A stretch of DNA of 64,000 nucleotides, taken from NCBI GenBank assembly GCA_036003045.1, contig DASYSS010000070.1:1-64000 (forward strand), written 5' to 3'. Source of the stretch: Gemmatimonadaceae bacterium. Its GTDB lineage: Bacteria > Gemmatimonadota > Gemmatimonadetes > Gemmatimonadales > Gemmatimonadaceae. The notes below the pieces were generated by a model. The model was not told where the DNA came from and searched no databases. It saw nothing but the letters and a program-made list of their open reading frames with translations. Of the stretch, positions 26,991-34,662 are shown piece after piece (position 1 is the first letter of the stretch; every line of letters begins with the position of its first letter). The translations under genes and the position numbers were made by a program.

Positions 26991-28318
26991 TTTTTCGCTC
27001 CCGCGGAAGGCCAGAGCGCGCCCTGACTGGCTTTGGTCACGGCGCCTACGCCCTTGTAGTTGAATTTCTGGAGACGCTTTCCTTCGAACGTCTCGATCGT
27101 GTAGAGGTTGCCTTTGGAGTCAGTGGCGACGCCGTCGACGGCGTAGAACAGACCGGGCTGGCGGCCGCCGTCGCCGAACGCGGTGAGCTCCTGCAAGCTC
27201 GCGCGATCGAGGATGTGGACCTTGTCATTGGCGCCGTCCGCGACATACACGTACTTCTGGCCGGGGTCGCGCGAGAATGCGATGTCCCACACCGACCCGC
27301 TGCCGCGCGTCGAGGGCTCGACGGTCGCTTCCTTCACGAACGAGCCGTCCTTCTTGAAGATCTGGATGCGGTCGTTCGTCGCATCGCAGACGTAGACCAG
27401 CCCGTCGTTGGCGATTCGCACGCAGCGCACCTGGCCGAACTGCTTCGGCGCCGCGCCGCCCGGCTCGTACTTCGCGGTATCGGCGTCGTCCGGCTTCGCG
27501 CCGTACGCGCCCCAGTAGCGCTTGATCGCGCCGGTGTTCATGTCGACCACCGCAACCCGGTGGTTGCGCGAGCCGTCGGCAACGAAGATCTCGTTCGCTT
27601 TGCTGTCGATCGCGAACCCCATCGCGCCGCCGAAGCTTTCCATGCTGTTGCTGTTGGCGGGAAGTGCCGGCGCGCCGCCGCGGCCGCCCCGTCCGCCGCG
27701 GCCACCGCCGCGGCCAGCCGCGCCACGACCCGGCGAGACCCCGGCGTACGCAGTATCACCCCCGCTCCGGCCCGCGGCCGCGACCGGCGGAGGCGCCGCC
27801 GGAGCAGTACCGTACTGCGCGATGAATTTGCCGTCCTTCGAGAACTTGAGAATTCTCGAATCGGCGCCGCCCGCGCCGCCGATCCAGAAGTTGCCCGCGT
27901 CGTCGATCGCGAGACCGGCGTTTTGTTCCGGCCAATTGTAGCCCTCGCCCGGGCCGCCCCAATGGGCGACGAGCGCGCCGCTCGGGTCGAACTCGAGCAC
28001 ATTCGGCGCGGAGGCGCAGCACTCGCCGTACGCGGCGCCGCCAACGGTCAAGCCGATCTCCGTGCGCGGCGTGAAGCTGTCGGTCAGGTGGACGACGAAA
28101 ATGTGGTCGCGCGAGTCGATGGCCACGCCAGTCGTCGATCCGAGAATCCACCGATTGCCCATCGGCTTGGGCCACATCGGGTCGACCTCGAACTTCGGCG
28201 CCTCTTTGGCGGCCGTCCTGGCGCCGGTCTTAGCGGGCGCCTGCGCCGCGCTCGCGCCCACACCCCACCCTCCTGACAGCAACAGCAACGCGCCAACGAG
28301 CGTAATACCTCGGTTCAT
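26987..28318 (-). CDS. Secreted NHL-type six-bladed beta-propeller protein (paralogue)
   Basis: 443 residues from ATG 28318, which has GAGGAGATCGC upstream. The in-frame extension to 28354 lacks a ribosome site. After a signal peptide (LVGALLLLSGGWGVGASAAQ) the mature sequence EVDPMWPKPMGNRWILGS parallels the next gene's EVDPLWPKPLPNHWVLGN. The same blades and the same Cys pair (YGECCASAPNVLEFD) follow. It differs by a roughly 40-residue Gly/Arg/Ala-rich insert at about 190-225 between blades. It is the first gene of the probable operon running down to 21793. The role is unknown: extracytoplasmic binding, or a lyase-like activity, would both be compatible. Confidence 0.8.
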   Translation of the reverse strand: MNRGITLVGALLLLSGGWGVGASAAQAPAKTGARTAAKEAPKFEVDPMWPKPMGNRWILGSTTGVAIDSRDHIFVVHLTDSFTPRTEIGLTVGGAAYGECCASAPNVLEFDPSGALVAHWGGPGEGYNWPEQNAGLAIDDAGNFWIGGAGGADSRILKFSKDGKFIAQYGTAPAAPPPVAAAGRSGGDTAYAGVSPGRGAAGRGGGRGGRGGRGGAPALPANSNSMESFGGAMGFAIDSKANEIFVADGSRNHRVAVVDMNTGAIKRYWGAYGAKPDDADTAKYEPGGAAPKQFGQVRCVRIANDGLVYVCDATNDRIQIFKKDGSFVKEATVEPSTRGSGSVWDIAFSRDPGQKYVYVADGANDKVHILDRASLQELTAFGDGGRQPGLFYAVDGVATDSKGNLYTIETFEGKRLQKFNYKGVGAVTKASQGALWPSAGAKK

Positions 28319-28377
28319 GCGATCTCCTCGACTCGAGTCGGCCCGCACCCACATCCTCCAGCCCCGGTCCGCGGCCG

Positions 28378-28406
28378 TTCCAACCCCCGTGCACGTGCAC
28401 TATACT
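28378..28406 (+). promoter_or_regulatory. Promoter with a 12-bp palindrome abutting the -10 element
   Basis: TTCCAA (28378-28383), 17 bp, then TATACT (28401-28406). The spacer ends in the perfect palindrome GTGCACGTGCAC (28389-28400), directly touching the -10 hexamer. It precedes the HupE-cytochrome-PQQ operon. The palindrome is placed where a bound repressor would block polymerase. Confidence 0.5.
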
Positions 28407-28426
28407 CGTGCGTCGATGGAGGGGGA

Positions 28427-29809
28427 GTGAATGGCGTGATTCTACGCGGTCGGAGTCGGGTCCGTCCAGGTGTCAACGTCGTTGTCGCCGCAGTCGTTGC
28501 GTCGGGGCTCGTGCTCGCGTCGCCGAGCGTGAATTACGCCCACGACATCCCGGCCAGCGTCCGCGTCTTCGTTTTCATCAAGCCGGCCGGCCAGAACCTC
28601 CGCGTGGTCATCCGCGCGCCGCTCGAGGCGATGCGCGACGTCAGTTTTCCGCTCAACGGGCCGGGATACCTCGACATCGCGCGCGCGACGCCGCTGCTGG
28701 GCGACGCGGCGCGGGTCTGGCTGGCCGGCGACCTGCACCTCTACGAGAACGATTCGCCGCTCGGCGACGGCAAGATCGTGGCGACCCGCGTTTCGCTCCC
28801 ATCAGACAGATCGTTCACGACCTTCGACAGCGCCGTCGCGCACGCGACGTCGGCGCCGCTCGACACGGCGACGCAGCTCGTGTGGAATCAGGCGATGCTC
28901 GACGTCGTGCTCGACTACCGCATCGCGTCGGACAGCGCGCGCTTCTCGATCGACCCCGCGCTGGCGCGTCTCGCCGTGCGTACGACGACCGTGCTGCGTT
29001 TTCTCCCGGCTTCCGGCGGCGAGCGCGACTTCGAGTACCTCGGCAACCCGGGCCTCGTGCACCTGGATCCGCGCTGGAGCCAGGCGGCGCTCAGCTTCGT
29101 GAAGCTCGGCTTCGAGCACATCCTGAGCGGCTTCGACCACCTGCTGTTCCTGCTGTGCCTCGTGATTCCGTTCCGTCGCGTTCGCCCGCTGATCGCGATC
29201 GTGACGGCGTTCACGGTTGCGCACTCGATCACGCTCATCGCATCGGCGGCCGGCTTCGCCCCCGACTCGCTCTGGTTTCCGCCGCTGATCGAGGTGCTGA
29301 TCGCCGTGTCGATCGTATACATGGCGCTCGAGAACATCGTGGGTGCGAAGTTGGAACGCCGGTGGCTGGTTGCGTTCGGCTTCGGGTTGGTCCACGGATT
29401 CGGCTTCTCGTTCGCGCTGCGCGAGTCGCTGCAGTTCGCCGGCTCTCACCTGGCGACGTCGCTCGTGTCGTTCAACGTGGGCGTAGAGCTGGGCCAGCTG
29501 GCGGTGCTGGCCTTGACCGTCCCGGCGCTCAACTGGTTCTTCTCGCACGCCGTCAAGGAACGAATGGGGACGATCATCCTCTCGGCATTCGTCGCGCACA
29601 CGGCGTGGCATTGGATGCTCGACCGCGGCGCTGTGCTCGCCAGCTACCACGTCGACGTGCCGGAGCTCACCCCCGCGCTCGTCGCGAGCCTGCTCCGCGG
29701 GCTCATGTTCCTGCTGGTGATCGTCACCGCGGCGTGGGGCGTTTTCGCGGTCTACGGGCGGCTGACGCGCGGTTCGCGCGATCTATCGGCGGGCGCCGAG
29801 GCGAAATGA
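28427..29809 (+). CDS. HupE/UreJ-type membrane protein with a large N-terminal outer domain
   Basis: 460 residues from GTG 28427. The GTG at 28436 is an alternative at a better distance from GGAGG (28419). After a signal segment (VAAVVASGLVLASPS), about 200 residues form an extracytoplasmic beta-rich domain (AHDIPASVRVFVFIKP onward). The C-terminal half has six or seven membrane helices with family markers: GFEHILSGFDHLLFLLCL near residue 225, FTVAHSITLIA, ENIVGA, FGLVHGFGFSFAL and SFNVGVELGQLAVL. These conserved His/Asp positions suit a metal or proton channel. HupE/UreJ relatives are linked to nickel, but the variant with an outer domain is uncharacterised. It is first in a coupled three-gene operon with a cytochrome c and a PQQ dehydrogenase. 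Confidence 0.8.
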   Translation: MNGVILRGRSRVRPGVNVVVAAVVASGLVLASPSVNYAHDIPASVRVFVFIKPAGQNLRVVIRAPLEAMRDVSFPLNGPGYLDIARATPLLGDAARVWLAGDLHLYENDSPLGDGKIVATRVSLPSDRSFTTFDSAVAHATSAPLDTATQLVWNQAMLDVVLDYRIASDSARFSIDPALARLAVRTTTVLRFLPASGGERDFEYLGNPGLVHLDPRWSQAALSFVKLGFEHILSGFDHLLFLLCLVIPFRRVRPLIAIVTAFTVAHSITLIASAAGFAPDSLWFPPLIEVLIAVSIVYMALENIVGAKLERRWLVAFGFGLVHGFGFSFALRESLQFAGSHLATSLVSFNVGVELGQLAVLALTVPALNWFFSHAVKERMGTIILSAFVAHTAWHWMLDRGAVLASYHVDVPELTPALVASLLRGLMFLLVIVTAAWGVFAVYGRLTRGSRDLSAGAEAK

Positions 29810-30303
29810 GGACGAGGTTTTTGGCCTTGACGGGTGCCATGATCGCGCTGTCGTCGTCGGTCGCTGCCGGCCAGACGAAGCAGCCGTCGAGCGGGCACGC
29901 TCCCTTGAAGGCGACGAAGACCGGCGCCGCCGATACGGCGAAGGGTCCCTCGACGCTCGACGGCCTCTATACGGACGAGCAGGCTTCGCGAGGCAAGGAC
30001 GTCTACTTCAACAGCTGCCGGTCCTGCCACACGCCGGCGTCCCATACCGGCGCCACCTTCAATCAGTGGTGGCGCGGGAAGCATCTCTCTGATCTATTTG
30101 CGTTCGTCAGCACGAGGATGCCCAAGAACGATCCGGGAAGCCTGGCGCCGGAAGACGTTGCCGACGTCATGGCGTACCTGCTCAAGATGAACGCGATGCC
30201 GGTCGGACCGAACGAGCTGCCGGCCGATGTCGATTCGCTCAAAAAGTACCGCATCGAAGCCAAGCCGAAGACGACTCCACCACCAAAGAGGAAGAAGCCA
30301 TGA
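29806..30303 (+). CDS. Small secreted cytochrome c
   Basis: 165 residues from ATG 29806, overlapping the HupE-like stop by 4 nt (ATGA). A leader (FLALTGAMIALSSSVAAG) precedes a linker and one c-type heme motif, CRSCH near residue 67, within YTDEQASRGKDVYFNSCRSCHTP. The sixth ligand Met is likely in STRMPKNDPGSL. The segment PEDVADVMAYLLKMNAMPVG is the usual C-terminal helix of class I cytochromes. Its stop overlaps the PQQ dehydrogenase start by 4 nt, so it is probably the electron acceptor of that enzyme. Two further cytochromes of the same plan lie at 34049 and 36787. Confidence 0.88.
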   Translation: MRTRFLALTGAMIALSSSVAAGQTKQPSSGHAPLKATKTGAADTAKGPSTLDGLYTDEQASRGKDVYFNSCRSCHTPASHTGATFNQWWRGKHLSDLFAFVSTRMPKNDPGSLAPEDVADVMAYLLKMNAMPVGPNELPADVDSLKKYRIEAKPKTTPPPKRKKP

Positions 30304-32627
30304 CGCGACGCTGGTTCTCGCGGCGATTCATCGGAACGACCGTTCCGATGACCGTGCTGATTCTTGGCGGCGCCTTCGCCGGCGCGAAGCTGCTCGATGC
30401 CCGCCAAGGGCTGCCGCTCGCGCGCGGCAACAAGCCCGGTGAATGGCGCTACTGGGGCGCCGACGCGTGGAGCACCCGATACTCCGCGCTCGATCAGATC
30501 AATGCCAACAACTTCGACTCGCTCCAGGTGGCGTGGCAGTGGAACGCCGCCGAGTACGGCGAAGACGAGTATTACCGCACGACGCCGCTCTACGCGGACG
30601 GCCGGCTGCTCACCGTCGCGACGAACCGGCGCAAAGCGTTCGCGATCGACCCCGCGACCGGCAAGACGCTCTGGCAGTGGGGCATCGACGAAGGCATCCG
30701 CTGGCAGAAAGCGCCGCGGCAGTTTGCCGGACGCGGTCTCTCGTACTGGACCGACGGCACGAACGAGCGCGTGATCGTCGTGACGCCGGGCTACCACCTC
30801 GCGATCATCGATGCCAAAACGGGCAAGGGCGATCCGAACGTCGGCGACAAGCACGATGGCGTCGTCGATCTCATGACGGGTCTCGGCTATCCACTCGTGC
30901 CCCTCGCCGTGGACGACACGTTCGCGCTCGAGATCAGCGAAGCGTATCCGGCGCGAAAGGCGCGGCCGGGTGAGAAGTGGAACGCCGCGACGAAGACGGG
31001 CGCCGACGGCACGGTCGGCATCGATCCGGCGAACGGCCAGATCGCAAACAGCTCACCGGCGATCGTCATCGGCGACGTGATCGTCGTCGGCAATTCGTCG
31101 ATCCACGGCTACTACCCACTGCACGACCACAACATTCCGGGATTCATCCGCGGGTTCGACGTCCACACCGGAAAGCAGCTCTGGAAGTTCAACCTCGTGC
31201 CGCAGCCGGGAGAGTTCGGCGCCGACACGTGGAAGAACGGTTCCAAGATCGGCATGAAAGGCGTGGGCAAGGTCGACGCGTGGGCCACGTATTCGGGAGA
31301 CCCCGAGCTCGGTCTGGTCTACATCCCGGTCGGGATGCCGATCGCCGACGAGTACGGCGGTCTGCGTCCCGGCAACAACCTGTTCAGCAGCAGCGTCGTC
31401 GCGATCGACACCAAGACCGGCAAACGGAAGTGGCACTACCAGTTCGTGCACCACGACATCTGGGATTACGACACGCCGATGGCGCCCAACGTCCTCGACG
31501 TCACGATCGACGGGCAGCGGAGGAAGATCATCGCCGCGACCACGAAGCAGGGTTTCGTCTATGTCCTGGATCGTGTGACGGGCCAGCCGATCTGGCCGAT
31601 CGCCGAGACGGCGGTCGGGCAAACGGAAGTGCCGGGCGAGGAAACGTCGCCGACGCAGCCGATTCCGTCGAAGCCCGCGCCCTACTCGCAGCAAGGTTTG
31701 CTCGAGTCCGACCTCATCGACTACACGCCGGCGATCAAGGACTCGGCGCTCAAGCTGGCGCAGAAGTGCCGCATGGGTCCGTACTTCATTCCCGGCTCTC
31801 CGCTCGACGGCAAAGGCAAGAGTGGTCCGGCGAAGTACAACTGCTCGTGGTACGCTCCCGGGGCGAGCGGCGGTGTGAACATCGACGGCGGCACCGCGGC
31901 CGATCCAGAAACGGGCATGATTTACGTGGGTGGACAGAGCGGACTGAGCACGATCGCGATCGCACACGATCCGTGCTCGGAGCTTCCCTATACGTCGCCT
32001 CACAACAGCTGCGGCAAGGGTGGCGCGACCAAGCCGCCGCCGGGCTACAAACCGCCCGCTGAGGGAGCCGGTGAGACTGGAGGCCGCGGCGGCGCGTTCT
32101 CACGCATCGCGGCGACGACCACCATCGGCGGCGTGTCGATCCTCAAGCCGAAGGAAATGGGCGGTATCACGGCCTATGATCTCAACACCGGCGACAAGAA
32201 GTGGTGGGTGCCGAACGGCAATCGGTGGCGCGATCAGACGAGCAACGATCCGCTCTTCGCGGGCGTGACGCTGCCGAAGATTCCCGCGATCGGTGGTCAG
32301 CCCGAGGTGATCACGACAAAGACGCTCGTGATTCACGGCACCGGCCGCAGCGGCGGCGCCGGCGGTGGTCGCGGCGGGGCTCGTGGCGGCGGTGGTGGTC
32401 GTGGAGGCGCCGGCGCGGCCGCGGCGACGCCGCAGCTGTACGCGTTCGACAAGGCGACCGGCAAACAGGTCGGCGCCGTGAACGTGCCGAGCGTGAACTC
32501 AGCCGTACCCATGACGTTCTTGCACGACGGCCGGCAGTACATCGTGTTCGCGACCGGAGCCGGCGACAAGATCGCGCTGGTCGCGTTGGCGTTGCCGAAG
32601 AAGCCGATCGATCAGAGCAAGCACTAG
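30300..32627 (+). CDS. PQQ-dependent dehydrogenase (quinoprotein, glucose dehydrogenase-like)
   Basis: 775 residues. A single N-terminal hydrophobic stretch (TTVPMTVLILGGAFAGAKLL) serves as signal or anchor, and the five-helix domain of membrane Gcd is absent. The eight-bladed propeller is shown by PQQ tryptophan-docking blades such as AFAIDPATGKTLWQWGIDEG, RGFDVHTGKQLWKFN and AIDTKTGKRKWHYQFVHHD. HHDIWDYDTPMAP near residue 385 carries the catalytic Asp region of the family. A Gly/Arg-rich tract of about 25 residues lies near 685-705, before the last blade. It oxidises a sugar or alcohol in the periplasm and passes electrons to a cytochrome or quinone. It is the third gene of an ATGA-coupled operon. 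No pqq biosynthesis genes are in the window. Confidence 0.9.
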   Translation: MTRRWFSRRFIGTTVPMTVLILGGAFAGAKLLDARQGLPLARGNKPGEWRYWGADAWSTRYSALDQINANNFDSLQVAWQWNAAEYGEDEYYRTTPLYADGRLLTVATNRRKAFAIDPATGKTLWQWGIDEGIRWQKAPRQFAGRGLSYWTDGTNERVIVVTPGYHLAIIDAKTGKGDPNVGDKHDGVVDLMTGLGYPLVPLAVDDTFALEISEAYPARKARPGEKWNAATKTGADGTVGIDPANGQIANSSPAIVIGDVIVVGNSSIHGYYPLHDHNIPGFIRGFDVHTGKQLWKFNLVPQPGEFGADTWKNGSKIGMKGVGKVDAWATYSGDPELGLVYIPVGMPIADEYGGLRPGNNLFSSSVVAIDTKTGKRKWHYQFVHHDIWDYDTPMAPNVLDVTIDGQRRKIIAATTKQGFVYVLDRVTGQPIWPIAETAVGQTEVPGEETSPTQPIPSKPAPYSQQGLLESDLIDYTPAIKDSALKLAQKCRMGPYFIPGSPLDGKGKSGPAKYNCSWYAPGASGGVNIDGGTAADPETGMIYVGGQSGLSTIAIAHDPCSELPYTSPHNSCGKGGATKPPPGYKPPAEGAGETGGRGGAFSRIAATTTIGGVSILKPKEMGGITAYDLNTGDKKWWVPNGNRWRDQTSNDPLFAGVTLPKIPAIGGQPEVITTKTLVIHGTGRSGGAGGGRGGARGGGGGRGGAGAAAATPQLYAFDKATGKQVGAVNVPSVNSAVPMTFLHDGRQYIVFATGAGDKIALVALALPKKPIDQSKH

Positions 32628-32691
32628 GACGAGGAAGAGCAAACGGCGCTCGGCCATTCGAGGTCGAGCGCCGCGGCGAAGCGTCGATCCG

Positions 32692-32815
32692 CGCGAGAAA
32701 TCGGACGTCTGACGTCACACATCTGACATCAGACCGGCGCTACGCAAAGCGGCTTCGATCCGGCGAGAGCTGGTCTGATGTCAGACGTCGGATTTCAGAC
32801 GTCCGATTTCTCGCG
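32692..32815. repeat. Long imperfect inverted repeat between convergent genes
   Basis: Two 44-bp arms (32692-32735 and 32772-32815) are reverse complements except for a handful of central positions, with a 36-nt loop. The ends match perfectly: CGCGAGAAATCGGACGTCTG outward, and CTGACATCAGACC inward. It fills most of the 254-bp gap between the PQQ dehydrogenase (plus) and an NHL propeller gene (minus). It may be a bidirectional terminator or an intergenic palindromic element. Flanking sequence to either side shows no other feature. Confidence 0.8.
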
Positions 32816-32881
32816 GCAGATCCAGCCCACCCGGTGCGAGACAGCCGCCAGACTGGCCGCGATCCCATCGCGCCGTTTGCT

Positions 32882-34024
32882 CTACGGCTTCGTGTACCTC
32901 TTGAGGTGCGCCGTCTCCCCGTACACCGGCGGCCCCACCTCCGCGCCGTAGATGTGCCCCGCCGCATCCACCGCGACCCCTTCCGCCGAGCTGGTGTTGG
33001 TCGCATTGGTCGTCGGATCGGGGATGAAGTACTTCACCGATCCATCCTTCGCGCTTCCGATGCGGATGCCGCGCTTCCAATCGCCGTGCGCGGGATTTAC
33101 CGAGCCCGATTCGGAATCGGCGACGTACATATTGTCCTGCGCGTCGATGAAGATTCCGCTTGGACGGCTGAACTGGTACCAGGTGTCGAGCAGCTTGCCG
33201 TCCTGGTCGAAGATCTTGATCCGGTTGTTGCCGCGGTCGCCGACGAAGAGGCGGCCCTTGGAGTCCATCGCCAGCGCGTGCGGCTGGTCGAAGTCGTCGG
33301 GGCCTTTGCCGGGCTGACCCCATGCTTTGATCAGCGTTCCGTCCTTTGAGAACTTGTATACGCGCGCTGCGCTGCCGGGGGCTGATGAGTGTCCCTCGGC
33401 GACGAAGATGTCCCCGTTGGGCGCGATGAGAATGGCGTTGGGCTGGAAGAAGTAGTCCGGATCGCGAGCGCCGCCGGGTTTGCCGAGGGTGCGCAGCAGC
33501 TTGCCGTCGGGGCTGAACTGGAAGATCTGATGTCCTTTCGGCGGCGCGGTTGAATCGGCGCGTCCGCCGCCGGCAGCTGGAGGAGCGCCGCCGGCTGTGC
33601 CACCGGCACCCCGTCCACGGCCGCCGCCGGTGCACGCGCAGTCGATCACCCAGATGTTGCCGTCTTTGTCGGCGAGAATGCCGTGCGGGGAGACGAACAG
33701 GCCGCCGCCCCAGTGCGCGACGACGTTGCCGTTCTCGTCGAACTTCATCACGGGATCGAGCGTCGAGTTGCCGCAGCTGTTCGCGGCGCAGCGGTCGGCC
33801 ATCCAGATGCTCTTGCCGTCGCGGTCGATCGCGACCGAGCTCGTCGCGCCCCATACGCGACCCGCGGGCAGCTTGGCCCACGTCGAATCCGTCTTGTACG
33901 GGTTCGGCAGGTCGTTGAGCGGCGCCATCGTCGGCGACGACGCCTGCGCGTGCGCGATCGCGGGCAGGACGGCCAGCGCGACCAGCGGAAGTCGTCGCGC
34001 GAGCGCGCGCGAGTGAATCACCAT
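32882..34024 (-). CDS. Secreted NHL-type beta-propeller protein
   Basis: 380 residues from ATG 34024, with GAGGA 10-14 nt upstream. A TTG five codons earlier is unlikely. A signal peptide (LPLVALAVLPAIAHAQ) is followed by NHL blades such as SVAIDRDGKSIWMADR, HGILADKDGNIWVIDCACTGG, ALAMDSKGRLFVGDRGNNRIKIF, GIFIDAQDNMYVADSESG and GVAVDAAGHIYGAEVG. A Gly/Arg/Ala-rich insert lies near residues 125-155. Cysteines occur as RCAANSCGN and DCACTGG. It is a more distant relative of the two propellers at 25797-28318. It is 24 bp downstream of a cytochrome c gene on the same strand, so the two are probably co-transcribed and may interact in the periplasm. Confidence 0.82.
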   Translation of the reverse strand: MVIHSRALARRLPLVALAVLPAIAHAQASSPTMAPLNDLPNPYKTDSTWAKLPAGRVWGATSSVAIDRDGKSIWMADRCAANSCGNSTLDPVMKFDENGNVVAHWGGGLFVSPHGILADKDGNIWVIDCACTGGGRGRGAGGTAGGAPPAAGGGRADSTAPPKGHQIFQFSPDGKLLRTLGKPGGARDPDYFFQPNAILIAPNGDIFVAEGHSSAPGSAARVYKFSKDGTLIKAWGQPGKGPDDFDQPHALAMDSKGRLFVGDRGNNRIKIFDQDGKLLDTWYQFSRPSGIFIDAQDNMYVADSESGSVNPAHGDWKRGIRIGSAKDGSVKYFIPDPTTNATNTSSAEGVAVDAAGHIYGAEVGPPVYGETAHLKRYTKP

Positions 34025-34048
34025 CGGCGTCGTCCTCAAGAAGCGAAG

Positions 34049-34549
34049 CTACGGATAGTGAACGTCGATCTTATGTGAACGAAGCGCGGTGGTGTCGACG
34101 GCGAGCGAATCCGTTCCCGCCGGTGCGTGATTCGCCTTGAGCAGGTACGCGATCACGTCGAGGTACTCCTGATCCTTCAGGCCGCCCGGGTTGTCGAGCG
34201 GCATCGTGCTACGCACGAGGGCATAAAAATCGTAGACGCGGCGGTCGCTCCACGTCTCGACGAACCCCTGGCCGACGAGCGACCCGGGTTGATGGCACGC
34301 GCCGCACGTGTTGCCGTACACCGATTCGCCGCGGGAAGCCTGCGCGTTCGAGTACGACGCGGCCGGCAGGTTGGCCGCCGTGGACCGGATGACACGCGCG
34401 TTGGGGTCGAATCGGAGGGGAAGCGGTGCGCCCGTGAGTGCGCCGCTGACGAGGTCGGCGCCGAGAGGCGGGCGCACGTTCGGGGCGGCCGACATGCAGC
34501 CGGCAACGAGCATCGTCCAAGCGAGGAATTTCAGACGGCGGTTCCGCAT
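34049..34549 (-). CDS. Small cytochrome c, probable lipoprotein
   Basis: 166 residues. The leader ends in a lipobox (TMLVAGC-MSA). One c-type heme motif, CGACH, sits near residue 82 in SRGESVYGNTCGACHQPGS. The Met ligand is probably in VRSTMPLDNPGGL, and the closing helix reads EYLDVIAYLLKANHAPAG. In plan it matches the cytochromes at 29806 and 36787. It is the first gene of a two-gene minus-strand unit with an NHL propeller, and is divergent from the FAD oxidoreductase across 113 bp. It probably relays electrons from a periplasmic oxidase or dehydrogenase. Confidence 0.88.
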   Translation of the reverse strand: MRNRRLKFLAWTMLVAGCMSAAPNVRPPLGADLVSGALTGAPLPLRFDPNARVIRSTAANLPAASYSNAQASRGESVYGNTCGACHQPGSLVGQGFVETWSDRRVYDFYALVRSTMPLDNPGGLKDQEYLDVIAYLLKANHAPAGTDSLAVDTTALRSHKIDVHYP

Positions 34550-34662
34550 GCGCCCAATAATACCGCGCGCGCAGCGTTTTGCGACCGGTCAGCCGTTTGA
34601 TTTGAGGTGGTCCTCAGGACATCTTCTGCACGCTGTTTCTCCCCCCAAGCCCCACCGCGGAA

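Noticed and set aside
30300-32627. Lanthanide-dependent alcohol dehydrogenase (XoxF/PedH type) on the basis of the WDYD motif.
   Set aside because: The surrounding HHDIWDYDTPMAP fits the glucose-dehydrogenase branch, where a D-x-D pattern is also common. The motif alone does not show lanthanide binding, so it is not claimed.
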